From contig CM049417.1 in NCBI GenBank assembly GCA_026929865.2, positions 20,136,001 to 20,200,000 on the forward strand: DNA of 64,000 nucleotides, given 5' to 3'. Positions 50,641 through 64,000 of this stretch are shown here, in pieces (the first letter of the stretch is position 1; each line of letters begins with the position of its first letter). The DNA is from Hyperoplus lanceolatus. Its lineage: Eukaryota > Chordata > Actinopteri > Uranoscopiformes > Ammodytidae. The position numbers and the translations under genes were made by a program. The notes under the pieces were generated by a model. That model was not told where the DNA came from, searched no databases, and saw nothing but the letters and a program-made list of their open reading frames with translations.

Positions 50641-50940
50641 CAGGGCCGTGCACAGACATGTTGTGGGGGATAGGGGCTACAGCTAAATAAAGTTGCTAAC
50701 CACACCAAGACACACTATTCCCTAACCATATGTGGTCACATCACTGCAATTCAGAATTTGACAATTGCATTTTCTTTCATTGTTGGTTTTATAATTCAAA
50801 CATACATGCCTATACCTGAGTGATATTATTTACTATAACCAAACTGGGGTGAGGCTGGAGGGATGCATGCTTTCTATGACAAGTCAGGACAATTTTAAAA
50901 GTTAATTTGAGAGGGCGGGGCATGGGGAGTGCTCCTTACA
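50641..50940. mobile_element. hAT-like repeat fragment
   Basis: CAGGGCCGTGCACAGACATG then GGGGGATAGGGGCTACAGC resembles one end of a fish hAT-like family that begins CAGGGCCGTGCACAGAC. GAGAGGGCGGGGCATGGGGAGTGC at 50909-50932 may belong to it. No matching right end or 8-bp duplication was found. Confidence 0.3.
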
Positions 50941-52057
50941 TCGATAAGGCATATTTTTCATGGATACATAGAGATATACATTTATGTCTTTATATTTGAT
51001 ATTATTAAAACAAATATTGTTTATTTTTAAAATGAAGGGCGCTTTTGGACTCTGGGGGCACAGTGGCTCAACCGCCCTTTGGGTCTTATCTGTGTACGTG
51101 CCTGGCAGACAAATACATCAGATGGATCTCACTTCACAAACTGACCTCCAGACCTCCATATTTGAATACATACATATTTACGAAGAATAATATTTGATTG
51201 CGGGCGGACTTGTCTGATATCCCACTTACTTTGTGCCATCTATCGTGCTGTCAGATTTGAGGCCCAAACCATTTATTACAGTTCACAAGCGCCTGCGTGG
51301 AGAGACAATGATGGAGCACGGCGAATACTTAACTGCAGTTTGGCTGAGTTTCACTGCAGCCTAAACAACATATAATTGCTCCGGCAGTACACCCGCAATT
51401 TGTGTGTACGCAGCGGGGATGAGGCAGTCTTTGTAACCTTAGCTGTGGTCTTTGGGAGGAAGCAAAACTTTCTCATACAGAAAGCAATAACACAGGCATT
51501 ATCTTCTTATTCTCTTCAGATAACAGGAGACAGCTCCAGTTGACCCTATTGTCTATCAGTTTACACATCACACTGCTGGAAGTGGATATGAAGCCATATG
51601 GCGCTCTGAACCCCTCAAACTACAGTCCTCTAAGTGCTAAGTGCTCTATTTTTCACACTCGCACAGGGTCCGTCGTATTTATAATTCATTTAGCGGAAAG
51701 GGGCAAACTGCACACGCTAGACAGGACATTATATTATGCATATTTAAACAATTTAACACCCACAAACTGCGACACCTCGTCTCTGTGCCAATACACTACA
51801 ACGTGGTTCGATTATTATTTATTTTTTTCTGATTGTTTTCCAGAGCTGTTTGAAGATGCGACCCTGGATGTGTGGCCCTATTAGATAGCAATAACAGATA
51901 CATTACTTTGCAGATGTATAACGAAGGAGTGCTGTGAACAGGGCTGGGGGCGCTAAATAATTTCATTTTCAATCATTCAAATATGACGCATTATTAAAAT
52001 TTTAAAAGCCAGGGATTTTCTTTTTGACCCTGCAGGGTGTTGCTGTGATTATTTGGT
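50941..52057. other. unrecognised, possibly regulatory sequence
   Basis: The part 51500-51880 is free of repeats and has AT-rich homeobox-like words (TTATAATTCATTTAG, TTATGCATATTTAA). It may be conserved noncoding DNA; not testable here. Confidence 0.25.
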
Positions 52058-52117
52058 GAGAAATATCACATGCAAAGTGTGACTCATGAGAAATATCACA
52101 TGCAAAGTGTGACTCAT
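52058..52117. repeat. exact 30-bp tandem duplication
   Basis: GAGAAATATCACATGCAAAG followed by TGTGACTCAT occurs twice head to tail (52058-52087, 52088-52117) with no differences. Each unit holds an octamer-like ATGCAAA and an AP-1-like TGACTCA. Identity implies a recent event. Confidence 0.95.
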
Positions 52118-52842
52118 ATCCCTTAGACATTATCATTCAGTGCGTTTGTAGTCGAGGTAAGTAAGCACTCAACACTTGTTTGCTGCCATGCACGAGCCTC
52201 AATAGCCTCCACATATATGCAGCCATGCTTCTCACACTCAATTTAGCATGAAACGTGAGCCAAGTGTCAGACCTCGGCTTAATAACTGTGCTATGGTGTT
52301 CAACGCGCGGGACAGCCTGTCGATGTGGTTGCGATGTGCATGTGCTCTGTCTGTGTGAATGAAGACATACTTTGGCTTTGGCATGTGCACCCTGTGTGCT
52401 TTTATCAATTGCAGCTGCACACCACTCACACACTGCTGTAAGGGTAAACAAATAAACTGAGCTACTCCTATCCCACATGAAAAACAAGCCCAAATGCCAA
52501 ATTAAGCCAGCCGGTTTTATAGTTCCTTCCGTGATCAGCCAATCAGTGGGAGTGTAAACACTTCAGTGTGGTGATATCCAGCCTGTTGCAGATTCCAGGT
52601 GGCAACCCAGGCCCCTGATACACTCCGTATTTTAAGGATGCTATTGACTGGTCGCAAAGCACGGCCCCCCGTTACTTACTGTTGCTAAACCTGTCGTTGC
52701 ACGGCACATTTGGCAGATTGCAAAGATAACAGTGGCTGATGTTCCCCTGTACATTTGAATACTTTTTTTAAAATAATTGGTCCTTTATGTCAGACTGAGA
52801 TAGATTTAAAGCGGCGTCTTTTTTTCTGCATGCGACCGACAA
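52118..52842. other. unrecognised noncoding sequence
   Basis: No recognised features. Confidence 0.4.
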
Positions 52843-53178
52843 TTAAAGGTGGATTCGGTGACTCTGGAGAATGTTTTGTTGTGAAATTCACTTTTTCTTC
52901 AGGAACTGCTACCTGTCAGTACTATTGCGTGCACCGCAGAAAGAAATCCAGTGTTAAAACACAGCCTAGGCTCTGTAAATGGGCATATCACTTACTATGT
53001 TTGGCTCCCTTCATTTATAAACCAGTTTACAGTGCCTATGCTGTATATTAACACCAGATTGGTCTTCTTCGCACACACTGCGCAGACAGCTATCGTATTA
53101 ATAGGAGATACTCACTGATTTTGATATGAAGCGATTTCGTCAGCAAGCTTTCTACAGAATTGCTGACTTCACCTTTAA
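52843..53178. mobile_element. TTAA-flanked MITE, copy 2
   Basis: TTAA AGGTGGATTCGGTGACTCTG at the left mirrors CAGAATTGCTGACTTCACCTTTAA at the right, the same ends as 23509-23839. Shared interior includes GCTACCTGTC(A/C)GTACTAT and AGATA(C/T)TCACTGATTTTGA. No coding frame. Confidence 0.85.
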
Positions 53179-55835
53179 GCAAACATTACACTATGCTTGC
53201 CCTATGCTTTTAATATGCCCTTGATGGCTACATTCAAGATATCATCCTTAACAACTAAATCTACTTGTCCCTGGCAAGAAGGCTTTTAGGAGCAAGGACC
53301 ATTAGCAAACCCTTGTGCCATCTCAGTTCAGATTGCCAGGGGAGGGGTGCTATCATTTTAACTTACCTAAATTCAATAAAAGAGCAGGGCAGCACCGCTA
53401 ATGTAGCCCTAAAAGCTGATACCATCCAGGATGTGTTTACATATAATGAGGAGTACTTCACAGTGTATATGCTGGTCATGAACATGACCCGCAGCCACAT
53501 CCTAATGTAGTTAGTTAACGATGTGCTCCTCCAATCGTTTTGCTCGGTTTAACACCCTAGGTACTGTAGCATGTGAGTTAGCCAAGCATGCTAATGATTG
53601 CGGCATACATTGGATAAACACAGTTTACGTTTAATCTATTCCTCCACACTACTGCGTTTGTGGCCTTGAAACACCTTAAAAAAATGAAATAAAATACACT
53701 AACCTATCCACACTCTTTTCCATTGCTCTTGCTACTGCCCCCAGGAACACAGCTTTATGTTAACGAAAATCCCAAGCTTGGCAGTCCTGCTGTGCTCAAC
53801 TACGGTTGCTGAGGTTGCTGTGTGATTTGGACCATTACTGTCGGCGGGTAGGTTGACGGTGTGGCATTGATTCAGGCGAGGTATGTGGGCCACATTGCAA
53901 CCCACTGACTTCATAAGAAATATTTACATGATTCCAAAAAAAAACAAGAACACCATGTTCACCATATCAATGTACAGTGTAGCGCTAACCGGCACCATTA
54001 CAATTTTTAAACACATTCTGAATAGAAAGGACCATAGTGAAAACATAATCATGTTAGTCCGCTAAATCTGAATGAATGCTTACATATGCACATTGCGAAA
54101 CTGTCCTCAGCTTTGCCTCGATCGCACACACACTCCCACTCACTCGCTTTGTCTTGCACGAGTCATTTGAATTTCTTAAGGCATCGTCAAAGGGGGAACT
54201 GTCAGCATTGGCTTGCACGGAGGAAATCACTCAAATCTAGTGAGTTATCGGCGCCATTTGCAGCGGGCAACTGTGCATGGATAGGGAGGGATGGGGGGGG
54301 GGGGGGGGGGTGGGCTTGGATCGCTGAGGTGTGCTTCAATCTGAATAATGGTTTGTGGAGTCATACTGAACAGAGGACATTTCTCCATGTCAACTCACTT
54401 TACCATGTGCCCTTTCTGTCCCCCTCTTGACAGATCCCTGCTCGGAAAAAGTTGTATTAAATGTTGCTCTCACCAAAACAAAATCAGAACCATTGGGTAT
54501 TTAAAGGGCTGTGCTGAAACACACTGGTTGAAAGTGAGAAAGAACAGGAGAAGAAAAAAGGAATTGTAACCGGATCCATTTCCTAACATATCAGTGGGAA
54601 ATGGCAAATTTACAATCTGGTCACTGTGGACTAGATAAGGGGTCTCACACAGTCAACTGTTACATGCCACTTGGTTGTGTCCTCTGGCATTGGGTGTATG
54701 CCTTATTGTGTTATCTTGTTTGAAAGTAGTTAAATTACCCCCTCACTCTATCATAGAATTGCATTAACCTTTGTAACCTTATTTTCCCTAATGACAATTT
54801 TCAGAGAGATGCTTGTAATGTTCGCACTATGGGGCTATGAGGCACGGTTGCTCGTGTGCTGTTGTGGGAATACACACACACATAACTGGCGAATGTGTTT
54901 TTGGCTGATGTGTGATTCAACTCCAGGCATTATGTGAGGTCAAAGCAAAAGGGGGCCTGTATGCAGATAAAGGCAGCGTCGGGCGATCGGAGGCAGAAAG
55001 CGATTGCAAATTCATGCTTGTGGGCTTTTTCATTACACAGTTTAAGACAACAGAAAAAAACAGAAGGCACAGCAGTTACATGTTGCATTCATCAATCACC
55101 GCAGACACTCGGTTGGCGGTGATGTGTCAAAAGGATGATTCTCAGTGATGGGGGGGGCTCTTAAAAAAAATATTCCGGCTCCTGAGTTAGATGGCATCGG
55201 GATAAAATGTGTGGTATACCAGGTTCAATCAAAAAACTGAGCCCATGGGGAAAAAAAGTCATCTCACAGACCTCACTGACTATGTTTACATGCACATATA
55301 GGAAACCAGGTTATTAAGGGAAATCAGGCGTGGAAAGCAGGAAAATCACACACACGTTTTCTGGAATGATTACACTAAAAAGTCACCATTACATGCACAT
55401 GGTCAGTAATGAGATTTCTCCCCCTTACCCAATGCCATATATTCTGACAGAAACGTGCTGCTTTAGAAGATGCTTCTTTCTGAGCCTTTGGACTTAAAGA
55501 GCATTGACATGTTTCCACTATTCTCTGAATGTTTCTGTTTTAATTAAATAATCCAGTGTTTTTCTTTTAGCTAAATCAGACCTTTGTATACAAATAAGCG
55601 AGATCCTGTGCGAACCACGTTTAAATATATCAGGTTACAGGGGACATTATAACCAGGTTTTCATAAAGGATAATGCATTTCTTAGTGTCGTTAAAATGCC
55701 ATGAAAATAAATCCGTCTTTCAATCATTTCCAACTGTCCTACCCTTCCTGTGGATCCCAAGCTCTGAAACCCTGTTCTATCCTACTGAAGATGTACAATT
55801 TTAAATTCACTAAAAAACACTAAGTATTCATAAGT
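53179..55835. other. unrecognised noncoding sequence
   Basis: A G run at 54293-54310 and short A runs. No repeat ends or genes recognised. Confidence 0.4.
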
Positions 55836-56083
55836 ATATAGGGTCCAGGGTTCAATCCCCCGTCTCCCCGCCACATGTCCCAAGTGTCCCTGGGCAAGAC
55901 ACTGAACCCCAAATTACTCCCGATGGTTCATAGAGCGCCTTGCATGGCAGCAACTGCTATTTGTGTATGAGTGTGCGTATGAATGGCTGAATGTGGTAAG
56001 AAATATAAAGCGCTTTGGGGCTGAGAAAATCGGCTAAAAAGCGCTGTATAAGTCAAGTCCATTTACCATTTATAGTGGCAATT
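55836..56083 (+). mobile_element. SINE, 5'-shortened tRNA head
   Basis: Starts near GGGTCCAGGGTTCAATCCCC, which keeps a pol III B-box-like GGTTCAATCC (55849-55858) but no A box. The body has GTGTCCCTGGGCAAGACACTGAACCCC; the end AAAGCGCTTTGGGGCTGAG...AAGTCAAGTCCATTTACCATTT matches 8333-8428. GGGCAAGACACT is shared with the SINE at 40543, so the two types share a central domain but have different tails. Confidence 0.78.
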
Positions 56084-58980
<2,897 letters not shown>

Positions 58981-59429
58981 CATATTTTCATGCCACTTCC
59001 CAAATGGTGTCAGAGTGCATAAAAATACAAAGGCACACACAGGTCATAGTGTCCTGTCCTTCTTCTGTCTACTCCATTGTATGCTTCATCCATGTTCTGA
59101 TTTGACACACAAGACATCTAACAATCTACCAATCGTTAGCATCAACATGGTATCAATGAGACTCCCTCTTTGTGGTCCCTAATCCACTAAATAAAATATC
59201 TTGTGTTTGCAGGATTCTACTTCAAACTAAGCCTTTAATGGCCTTTAATTAGAATTAGTCAGCATCTAGTGAAATTAAACCAGTTCATCCCTTAATGGCT
59301 TTTCTTTGTGTGCCTTTTTTCTGTTAATCGCTTCAGCATGTGAGTTGCATGCTGCCGAGTCTAATACACAAGTCCCGGTGGTGCCAGGGGAAACCCCCAC
59401 AAGCAGTTTTTCCCCGGTTTGCTTCCTCT
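58981..59429. other. unrecognised sequence upstream of a CpG island
   Basis: GCCTTTAATGGCCTTTAATTAGAATTAG at 59231-59258 carries TAATTAG-type homeobox words. No gene recognised. Confidence 0.35.
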
Positions 59430-59665
59430 TCCGCCGCCCAGCCGCGCACCCCCCCCCCTCCCAACCAGTCCCGGCCCGTGGTCGTGCTTGTGAGTGTTTA
59501 CTTTATCGCCATGTGAAAACAACGCGAGAGGGGGAGAAAAAAAGCGGGGCCGGCTATGCGCGCGGGGGAGGGGGGGAAGCGGGGGGGTCGTTCAGCTGGC
59601 TTTTCGAGGGGGCGACAGCGCGCCGCAGCCGGTCCAGAGAGGAAGGCGACGGCCGGGGAGTTTTG
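59430..59665 (+). promoter_or_regulatory. CpG island, candidate promoter
   Basis: By hand count roughly 27 CpG dinucleotides fall in about 235 bases (e.g. CTTCCGCCGCCCAGCCGCGC and GCGACAGCGCGCCGCAGCCG), far above the rest of the window. No TATA box seen. The sequence downstream (59700-60560) is G-rich over C on the + strand, the skew expected after a + strand start. Frames crossing it have no recognised domain. It could be an alternative promoter or a noncoding RNA start. Confidence 0.5.
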
Positions 59666-61086
59666 GCAGGCAAACATGATTTATTACGGGCACTCTTATA
59701 ATAGGTCATGTCAGCACAAGGGAGGTGACTTTATTACTAAAAGTCTATGTAAAGTAGGCTACATTTGATTATTTTTATAAAATAAAAAGTGTTTTAGTGA
59801 TAATGAGGAGGGTATAATAGGTATGAATAGCTCAGGAATGGTGCATCGGTTAGATGAAGAATGATGATGTGAGCTTTGTTTCTTTAGCTATAGGCTATTA
59901 TTCTCAGGTATTTATTTAAATCCTCTGATTGTCTTCCAGTTTTATTTTCATTAACTAAATACAGAGAATAAAAAGGCAGGTAACAGAGGGATGTGTGTTT
60001 GTATGAATTCTCGGACTAACAAGAAAAAAACTTAACTTAACTATAGAGAACTTCTTAAGGAATTACCATTATAATGTCAGGTTTATACACATAGACTACT
60101 ATTATGGATCAAAACGTTTGCATTTAAGTGTGGTGTATCTTCACGGGGTTAGTGGTGTAAAAATTAGTAAGTGGTTGTAATGAGTCATAATTAGTGTTCT
60201 CAGTTTACAGATTACCAGAAGATGGAAAAAATGTTTAAATAAAATAATGTGGTCATTGTATGGGAGTGGAAGGATGTAGAATAATAATACAATGTGCAAA
60301 CTCTTGCCATGTGAAGTTTAAATTGTTCCAATAGAAAGCACTAAAGAATATAAACATGGTGATGTAGCTAATGATTGTTAGTGCAGACACATTTTGAGGG
60401 ATATTTAAATATATTACTGGTGTGATGTTATGAAAAAATAATTTAATTGAGCATTTAGGATGTGTCTAGAGGAGATTTGATATATGAGTATATATGTGTA
60501 TGATATAGTAAAAATATGAGATAGTTTGATAGACCCTACTCCATTGGTTTAAGTCATGGTGTATGCCATGCTGCTGCACATGTATCTAATGTCTCACCTT
60601 CTCTTTTGTGTTCACTTAAAGCCAATATACTTAATTGGATAAAACATGTTGGAGAAAAGCGTGTCAAGAATAAGAAAAGGCCTTACTTGATATTGAGGAA
60701 ACATTGAGATTGAGCTTGACCCCCAGACATCTCATCAGGTTTTAGAAGCGGTGGTGAGACCAGGCACCTTCGAGACCAGCCGTGATTTGTCAGACCTGCG
60801 AGCATTTGCCTCAACAAGAAAAAGGAGAGTGTCGCTCTCTTTGTCTGGGGGGACGTAGGCTACCCCATGAGGATGTTTGCCCAGACCAATCAGACTTCCA
60901 TCAAGGTCCATTCTTTACCATTCTGCCAGAGGGAGGACTGAGCCCCCCTCTCCCCCCCCCCCTGGCCCCTGCAAGCTCTCTACACATCTTCCATACTTTA
61001 CTCAGCAGGTGTCTCCTCCCCGTGGCTTGGATAAAAACAAAATACGCAATTATAGATGATAATCTCTGAGCATTTTTGTGATACGT
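59666..61086. other. C-poor AT-rich stretch
   Basis: From about 59760 to 60560 many 60-base blocks have very few C: 59761-59820 has 1 C and 12 G, 60241-60300 has 3 C and 16 G, 60421-60480 has 2 C and 15 G. No repeats or genes recognised. The rest (60560-61086) has ordinary composition. Confidence 0.5.
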
Positions 61087-61664
61087 TAGCCTGGCATTGC
61101 CAGACCTGCCACTAGGCGCTGGCAGATTAAATTTGCTGCGCGTGTTGGTCTGGACACGCTCCGTTGAAGCTTTATCAAGAAAGCCAGAAATCTGGCTATG
61201 GTTTCAATTGGTTCTATCTAATATGGGCGCGCCAGAGCCCTTTATATGGTACTCTGGGGAGGACGTAACCGGATGACGACAGTGACGTGCAAGCGACGTC
61301 GAAGCCGTGATAGTAAACATCAAAGATGGCTGCGGATATGTTGTGTGAGTTTGAGACTGCTTTGGCCTCGACCCTTAACGATTTGGAAGACGGCACTCAA
61401 ATCTTTCATTAGCAAGTAAGTGGAATGTTCTATTTTGCCGACCGACAACGGCAAACGTTTAATTTAACAGTTTAACAGCTGTTCGCTAAACGAAAGGGGC
61501 TTACGTCGCCTTGTGCATCGCTCTGATTGGTTGTAGTGCTATCCAATTGCGTGCAGTGGCATTTGAAATGCACAAGTAGGAGCCGCCCCTTGAGTTGGAA
61601 ATGACTATTGATCGTGGCCAGACCCTCTATCGTTCAAGATATCAGGGTCTGGATTTCCAGGCTA
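61087..61664 (+). mobile_element. TAGCCTGG-family element with 9-bp target duplication, copy 2
   Basis: TAGCCTGGCATTGCCAGACC at the left mirrors GGTCTGGATTTCCAGGCTA at the right. The 9-bp flanks GTGATACGT (61078-61086) and GTGATAAGT (61665-61673) match at eight positions. This agrees with the perfect 9-bp flank of copy 1 at 34410-35021. It carries a small frame with a good start context at 61326 and a splice-donor-like CAAGTAAGT just after it. Confidence 0.82.
61326..61412 (+). pseudogene. short first-exon-like frame in the 9-bp-duplication element
   Basis: AAAGATGGCTG gives a good initiation context, and the frame reads MAADMLCEFETALASTLNDL then EDGTQIFH and a stop. GTAAGT follows at 61415-61420, so an original exon may have spliced onward. 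It may be the vestigial start of a protein once encoded by the autonomous parent; no domain can be named from 28 residues. Confidence 0.35.
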
Positions 61665-62073
61665 GTGATAAGTTGGAAGACATGAGGAATGAGTGTTGGC
61701 AACTATAGGAGGGCTCCCAAACCATAATGATTTCGGGAAATGGTTCATATATACAGGCCCGGCCAAGGGCATAGGCAGCATAGGCAAAGGAGGCTAGGGG
61801 CGCATCCATCCGCAGGGGACGCCGCTACAAAAAAAAAAAAAAAGGGCTACCAAAACTTCATTTATTTTTTACTAATACTGTCAATACTATAATTTCAAAA
61901 TATGAGTTAAGCTTAAAATATGACAACTACTGAGGATAGACAGACTATAAAAAAATTGAAGCGTCCCCCTCTCCTCCGATAAACTCTTCCAGATTTCTGG
62001 CGATCAGCCAGGTATCGGCTGAACGGTACTTCACCGGTCGGAACCGGAAGGTAAGAGCGCACACCATGTCAAA

Positions 62074-62163
62074 ATGACAAAAGCTCTCTCGTGCCAAGGG
62101 AAGACTGAGAAGGAAAAGAAGAGGAGGAAAAACGTGACAAAGACAGAGGTAGGCCTACAGTGA
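62074..62163 (+). pseudogene. basic N-terminal exon remnant of a hAT gene
   Basis: The frame reads MTKALSCQGKTEKEKKRRKN then VTKTEVGLQ and a stop. A donor-like GAG|GTAGGC lies at 62147-62153 inside it. Short Lys/Arg-rich starts are usual for hAT transposase genes of this type, but the assignment rests on position in the element. Confidence 0.35.
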
Positions 62164-62479
62164 CGTTAATGTGATGAATGAATAGTGTGCTGCATTGTTT
62201 TAGCCGTTGTAGGAGCAGTGTGTTAACTTGCTAGCTTCCTTTTGGAAGATGGGTAACGTTACTCCCAGCTTAAATTCATCAGAGGCATTTAGAAAGATTT
62301 TTCATGTAGCCTACATCCCCTGTCATAATTTGCCAAAGTTTGCACTGCTTGTAATGGTTATTAGAAAGCTATTCCTTTTCCACTATAATTAATGGTTGTC
62401 AACCTTGGGTTTATTGTGTTAGTTTACATCAGTGTTAAAAGTGCACAGTATAATAACTGTTAATATTGCATACTTGAGG

Positions 62480-62541
62480 CAAGTCAAGTTTATTTGTGAG
62501 GCACTTTTCAACACAAGGTAAATCAAAGTGCTATACATAAA
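62480..62541. mobile_element. retroposon tail fragment
   Basis: AGTCAAGTTTATTTGTGAGG, CACTTTTCAACACAAGGTAA and TCAAAGTGCTATACATAAA match a very common fish retroposon end (CAAGTTTATTTGTATAGC..., AAAGTGCTTTACATAAA). Only about 60 bases remain within the hAT. Confidence 0.55.
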
Positions 62542-63369
62542 GCCATGAGATATCATCAGAAGGCTTGATTCTGATTTAATAAAAAGCAGGAGCAAACTTT
62601 TCTGTTTGATTGTACCTTACCTAAGCCTATAGCTTTCCATTAGTTACTGCTTCTCTTCACTCTGGTTGGATGCTAAACTGCATTTCATTTTAATGACAAG
62701 AGTTCAATCTTATCTAATTTCCATTTTAAAGCTTTTCACCATGTATTAATATAAATAATGTAACAACATGTATACTTCTCTTTTCTCTTCAGGTTTTCAT
62801 TTGAAATACTTAGAGCCACCTGTCCTGCAGACATCTTCTCCACCTTAGCACAGCCCAGTGATGCAGCATGAGGAATAAAGGCTTCACCAATAGACCCAAA
62901 GGCAAGAGTAGTCAGGCTGTAGCAAGGTGAGGTGAGCTTGTTGAGATATGAAGATGAGGTCTTAACATCTAAATGTACACAGCTCTCTGTTGGAATCAAG
63001 TTAAATAGCAGTACAGACCAGAGGTCTCTGTCATTTAATTTTGTAATATAGCTTTTGTGTGGAATTATATTCAGTGCAAAGTTATGATTTATTGAAACTA
63101 TACCTGTAATAGATTATAATTTTAAGTCTGCATTTTTTTGTGCAAATCGTAATATTGTATTAATTTTTTGTTGTTATGTCACTTGTTTTGTAATATGTTT
63201 TTTTAATTTTGCGGGTTATTTTCTATCTAAAATAAAATTAAATGTCAAAGACAAAGCTATCCAGTTCTGTGTGAGTGTATGAACAGTGGTGGACCTGACT
63301 GCAATGGGGGGCGCCAGCTAAAATCTTGTCTAGGGCGCCAAATTGGTAAGGCCCGGCCCTGCATATGTG

Positions 63370-64000
63370 TCGGCTGTGCTGGCAGCTGTTGCCTTTCCAG
63401 AGTACAGTATTCCTTCTCCCTTCTCTGCGTGGGCTGACTGTAAAGTGTGTTTGAACCAAAAAAAACATAATACGTGTACTTCTACTTCTGCTAGTAGTAT
63501 CCATATTCCTCTCACTACTTTTTTTTCTGGTAAAAAAAAAGTCAGTCCTTGAGCGTTTTTTTCTAGCAGGCCTTCACAAGCTTATTCTTGCTCTCGCTAA
63601 TCGATTACTCCAAAGCCAGGTCACTGAGGTCTTGACAAGAGGAGCTCTCTCACATTTCAGCCTGGCATTCACTTAAAGCTGCTAGACAACACAAAAAGGA
63701 GCCTACAAAGCCATCCACCATGATGACCCCTTGACCTCCGTGTCACCCATGTTTGGATGATTCTTTACCTTTTAACACAAGGTGAATAAGGACAACTAGG
63801 ACACTGTTGACAACAAAGAACAAGCCCTGGAGTGGTTGCTTGTGTTCGTTCTGTTATTTTCGCCCACATTCTCCAACGTTTCAATGTTGTCTTTGAGTCT
63901 TTTTATATAGATGTGCTACATTTAGCAAGTGTTTCTTTTCTGATTCTGGTTCACTCTCATTCAGGACAATGAAGCTTTTACAATATGTTGGTGAATGTAG
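63370..64000. other. unrecognised noncoding sequence to window end
   Basis: Nothing recognised; short A and T runs near 63460 and 63521. Confidence 0.4.

Larger units (their letters stand above)
61754..63361 (+). mobile_element. hAT-superfamily element, about 1.6 kb
   Basis: The ends CAGGCCCGGCCAAGGGC and GGTAAGGCCCGGCCCTG are inverted copies. Flanking 8-mers CATATATA (61746-61753) and CATATGTG (63362-63369) match at six positions, both differences being A/G. GGGGCGC..GGCGCC words near each end fit the fish hAT type with AGGGCGCC subterminal motifs. A short basic exon-like frame (62074-62163) and an inserted retroposon end (62480-62541) lie inside. No catalytic transposase seen. Confidence 0.8.

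Noticed and set aside
59306-59701. protein-coding exon in the CpG island (131 codons)
   Set aside because: The frame is explained by low stop frequency in GC-rich DNA; two other frames are also open across it, and no domain is visible.

Overview
The window reads as a vertebrate, almost certainly teleost fish, chromosome segment lying in an intron or a gene desert. The evidence is the mix of elements: many long CA/TG microsatellites, tRNA-headed SINEs with LINE-derived tails, LINE 3' ends, and several families of short non-autonomous DNA transposons (Tc1/mariner, hAT, PIF/Harbinger, TTAA-target elements). I found no host protein-coding gene. Nearly all the open frames present are chance frames, or frames running through dinucleotide repeats (His-Thr or Cys-Val strings).

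Layout. 1-7 kb: a PIF/Harbinger element with CAG target duplications, an LTR-like piece, a cluster of LINE 3' ends separated by GA repeats, then a hAT element (8-bp target duplication TACTATAT) inside an older inverted-repeat element. 7-8 kb: a CpG-rich stretch ending in a perfect splice donor, possibly a noncoding first exon on the + strand. 8-30 kb: mostly unrecognised single-copy sequence with CA tracts, a Tc1/mariner element with 236-bp terminal repeats (10.9-11.6 kb), a 233-bp mariner-like MITE (12.0 kb) and TTAA-flanked elements (14.5, 23.5 and 29.1 kb). 30-31.4 kb: a hAT inserted into a SINE head and packed with pieces of other repeats. 31.5 kb: a mixed GATA/GATC array. 34.2-35.4 kb: a TTAA-flanked element containing an element with a 9-bp target duplication, which itself holds a smaller candidate. 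40.5 kb: a full-length SINE. 45.5-46.7 kb: two MITEs and an LTR-like repeat. 52.8 kb: a second copy of the 23.5-kb family. 59.4-60.6 kb: a CpG island followed by a strikingly C-poor stretch, the best promoter candidate. 61.1-63.4 kb: a second copy of the 9-bp-duplication family and a hAT.

The most useful observations are the two copies of the roughly 600-bp family with 9-bp target duplications (34410-35021 and 61087-61664), the precise nesting events that give relative ages, and two candidate transcription starts (near 7 kb and 59.5 kb). I see no phage, CRISPR, operon or toxin system and no clearly novel coding system. Family names rest on motifs, ends and target duplications read by eye; no database search was possible.
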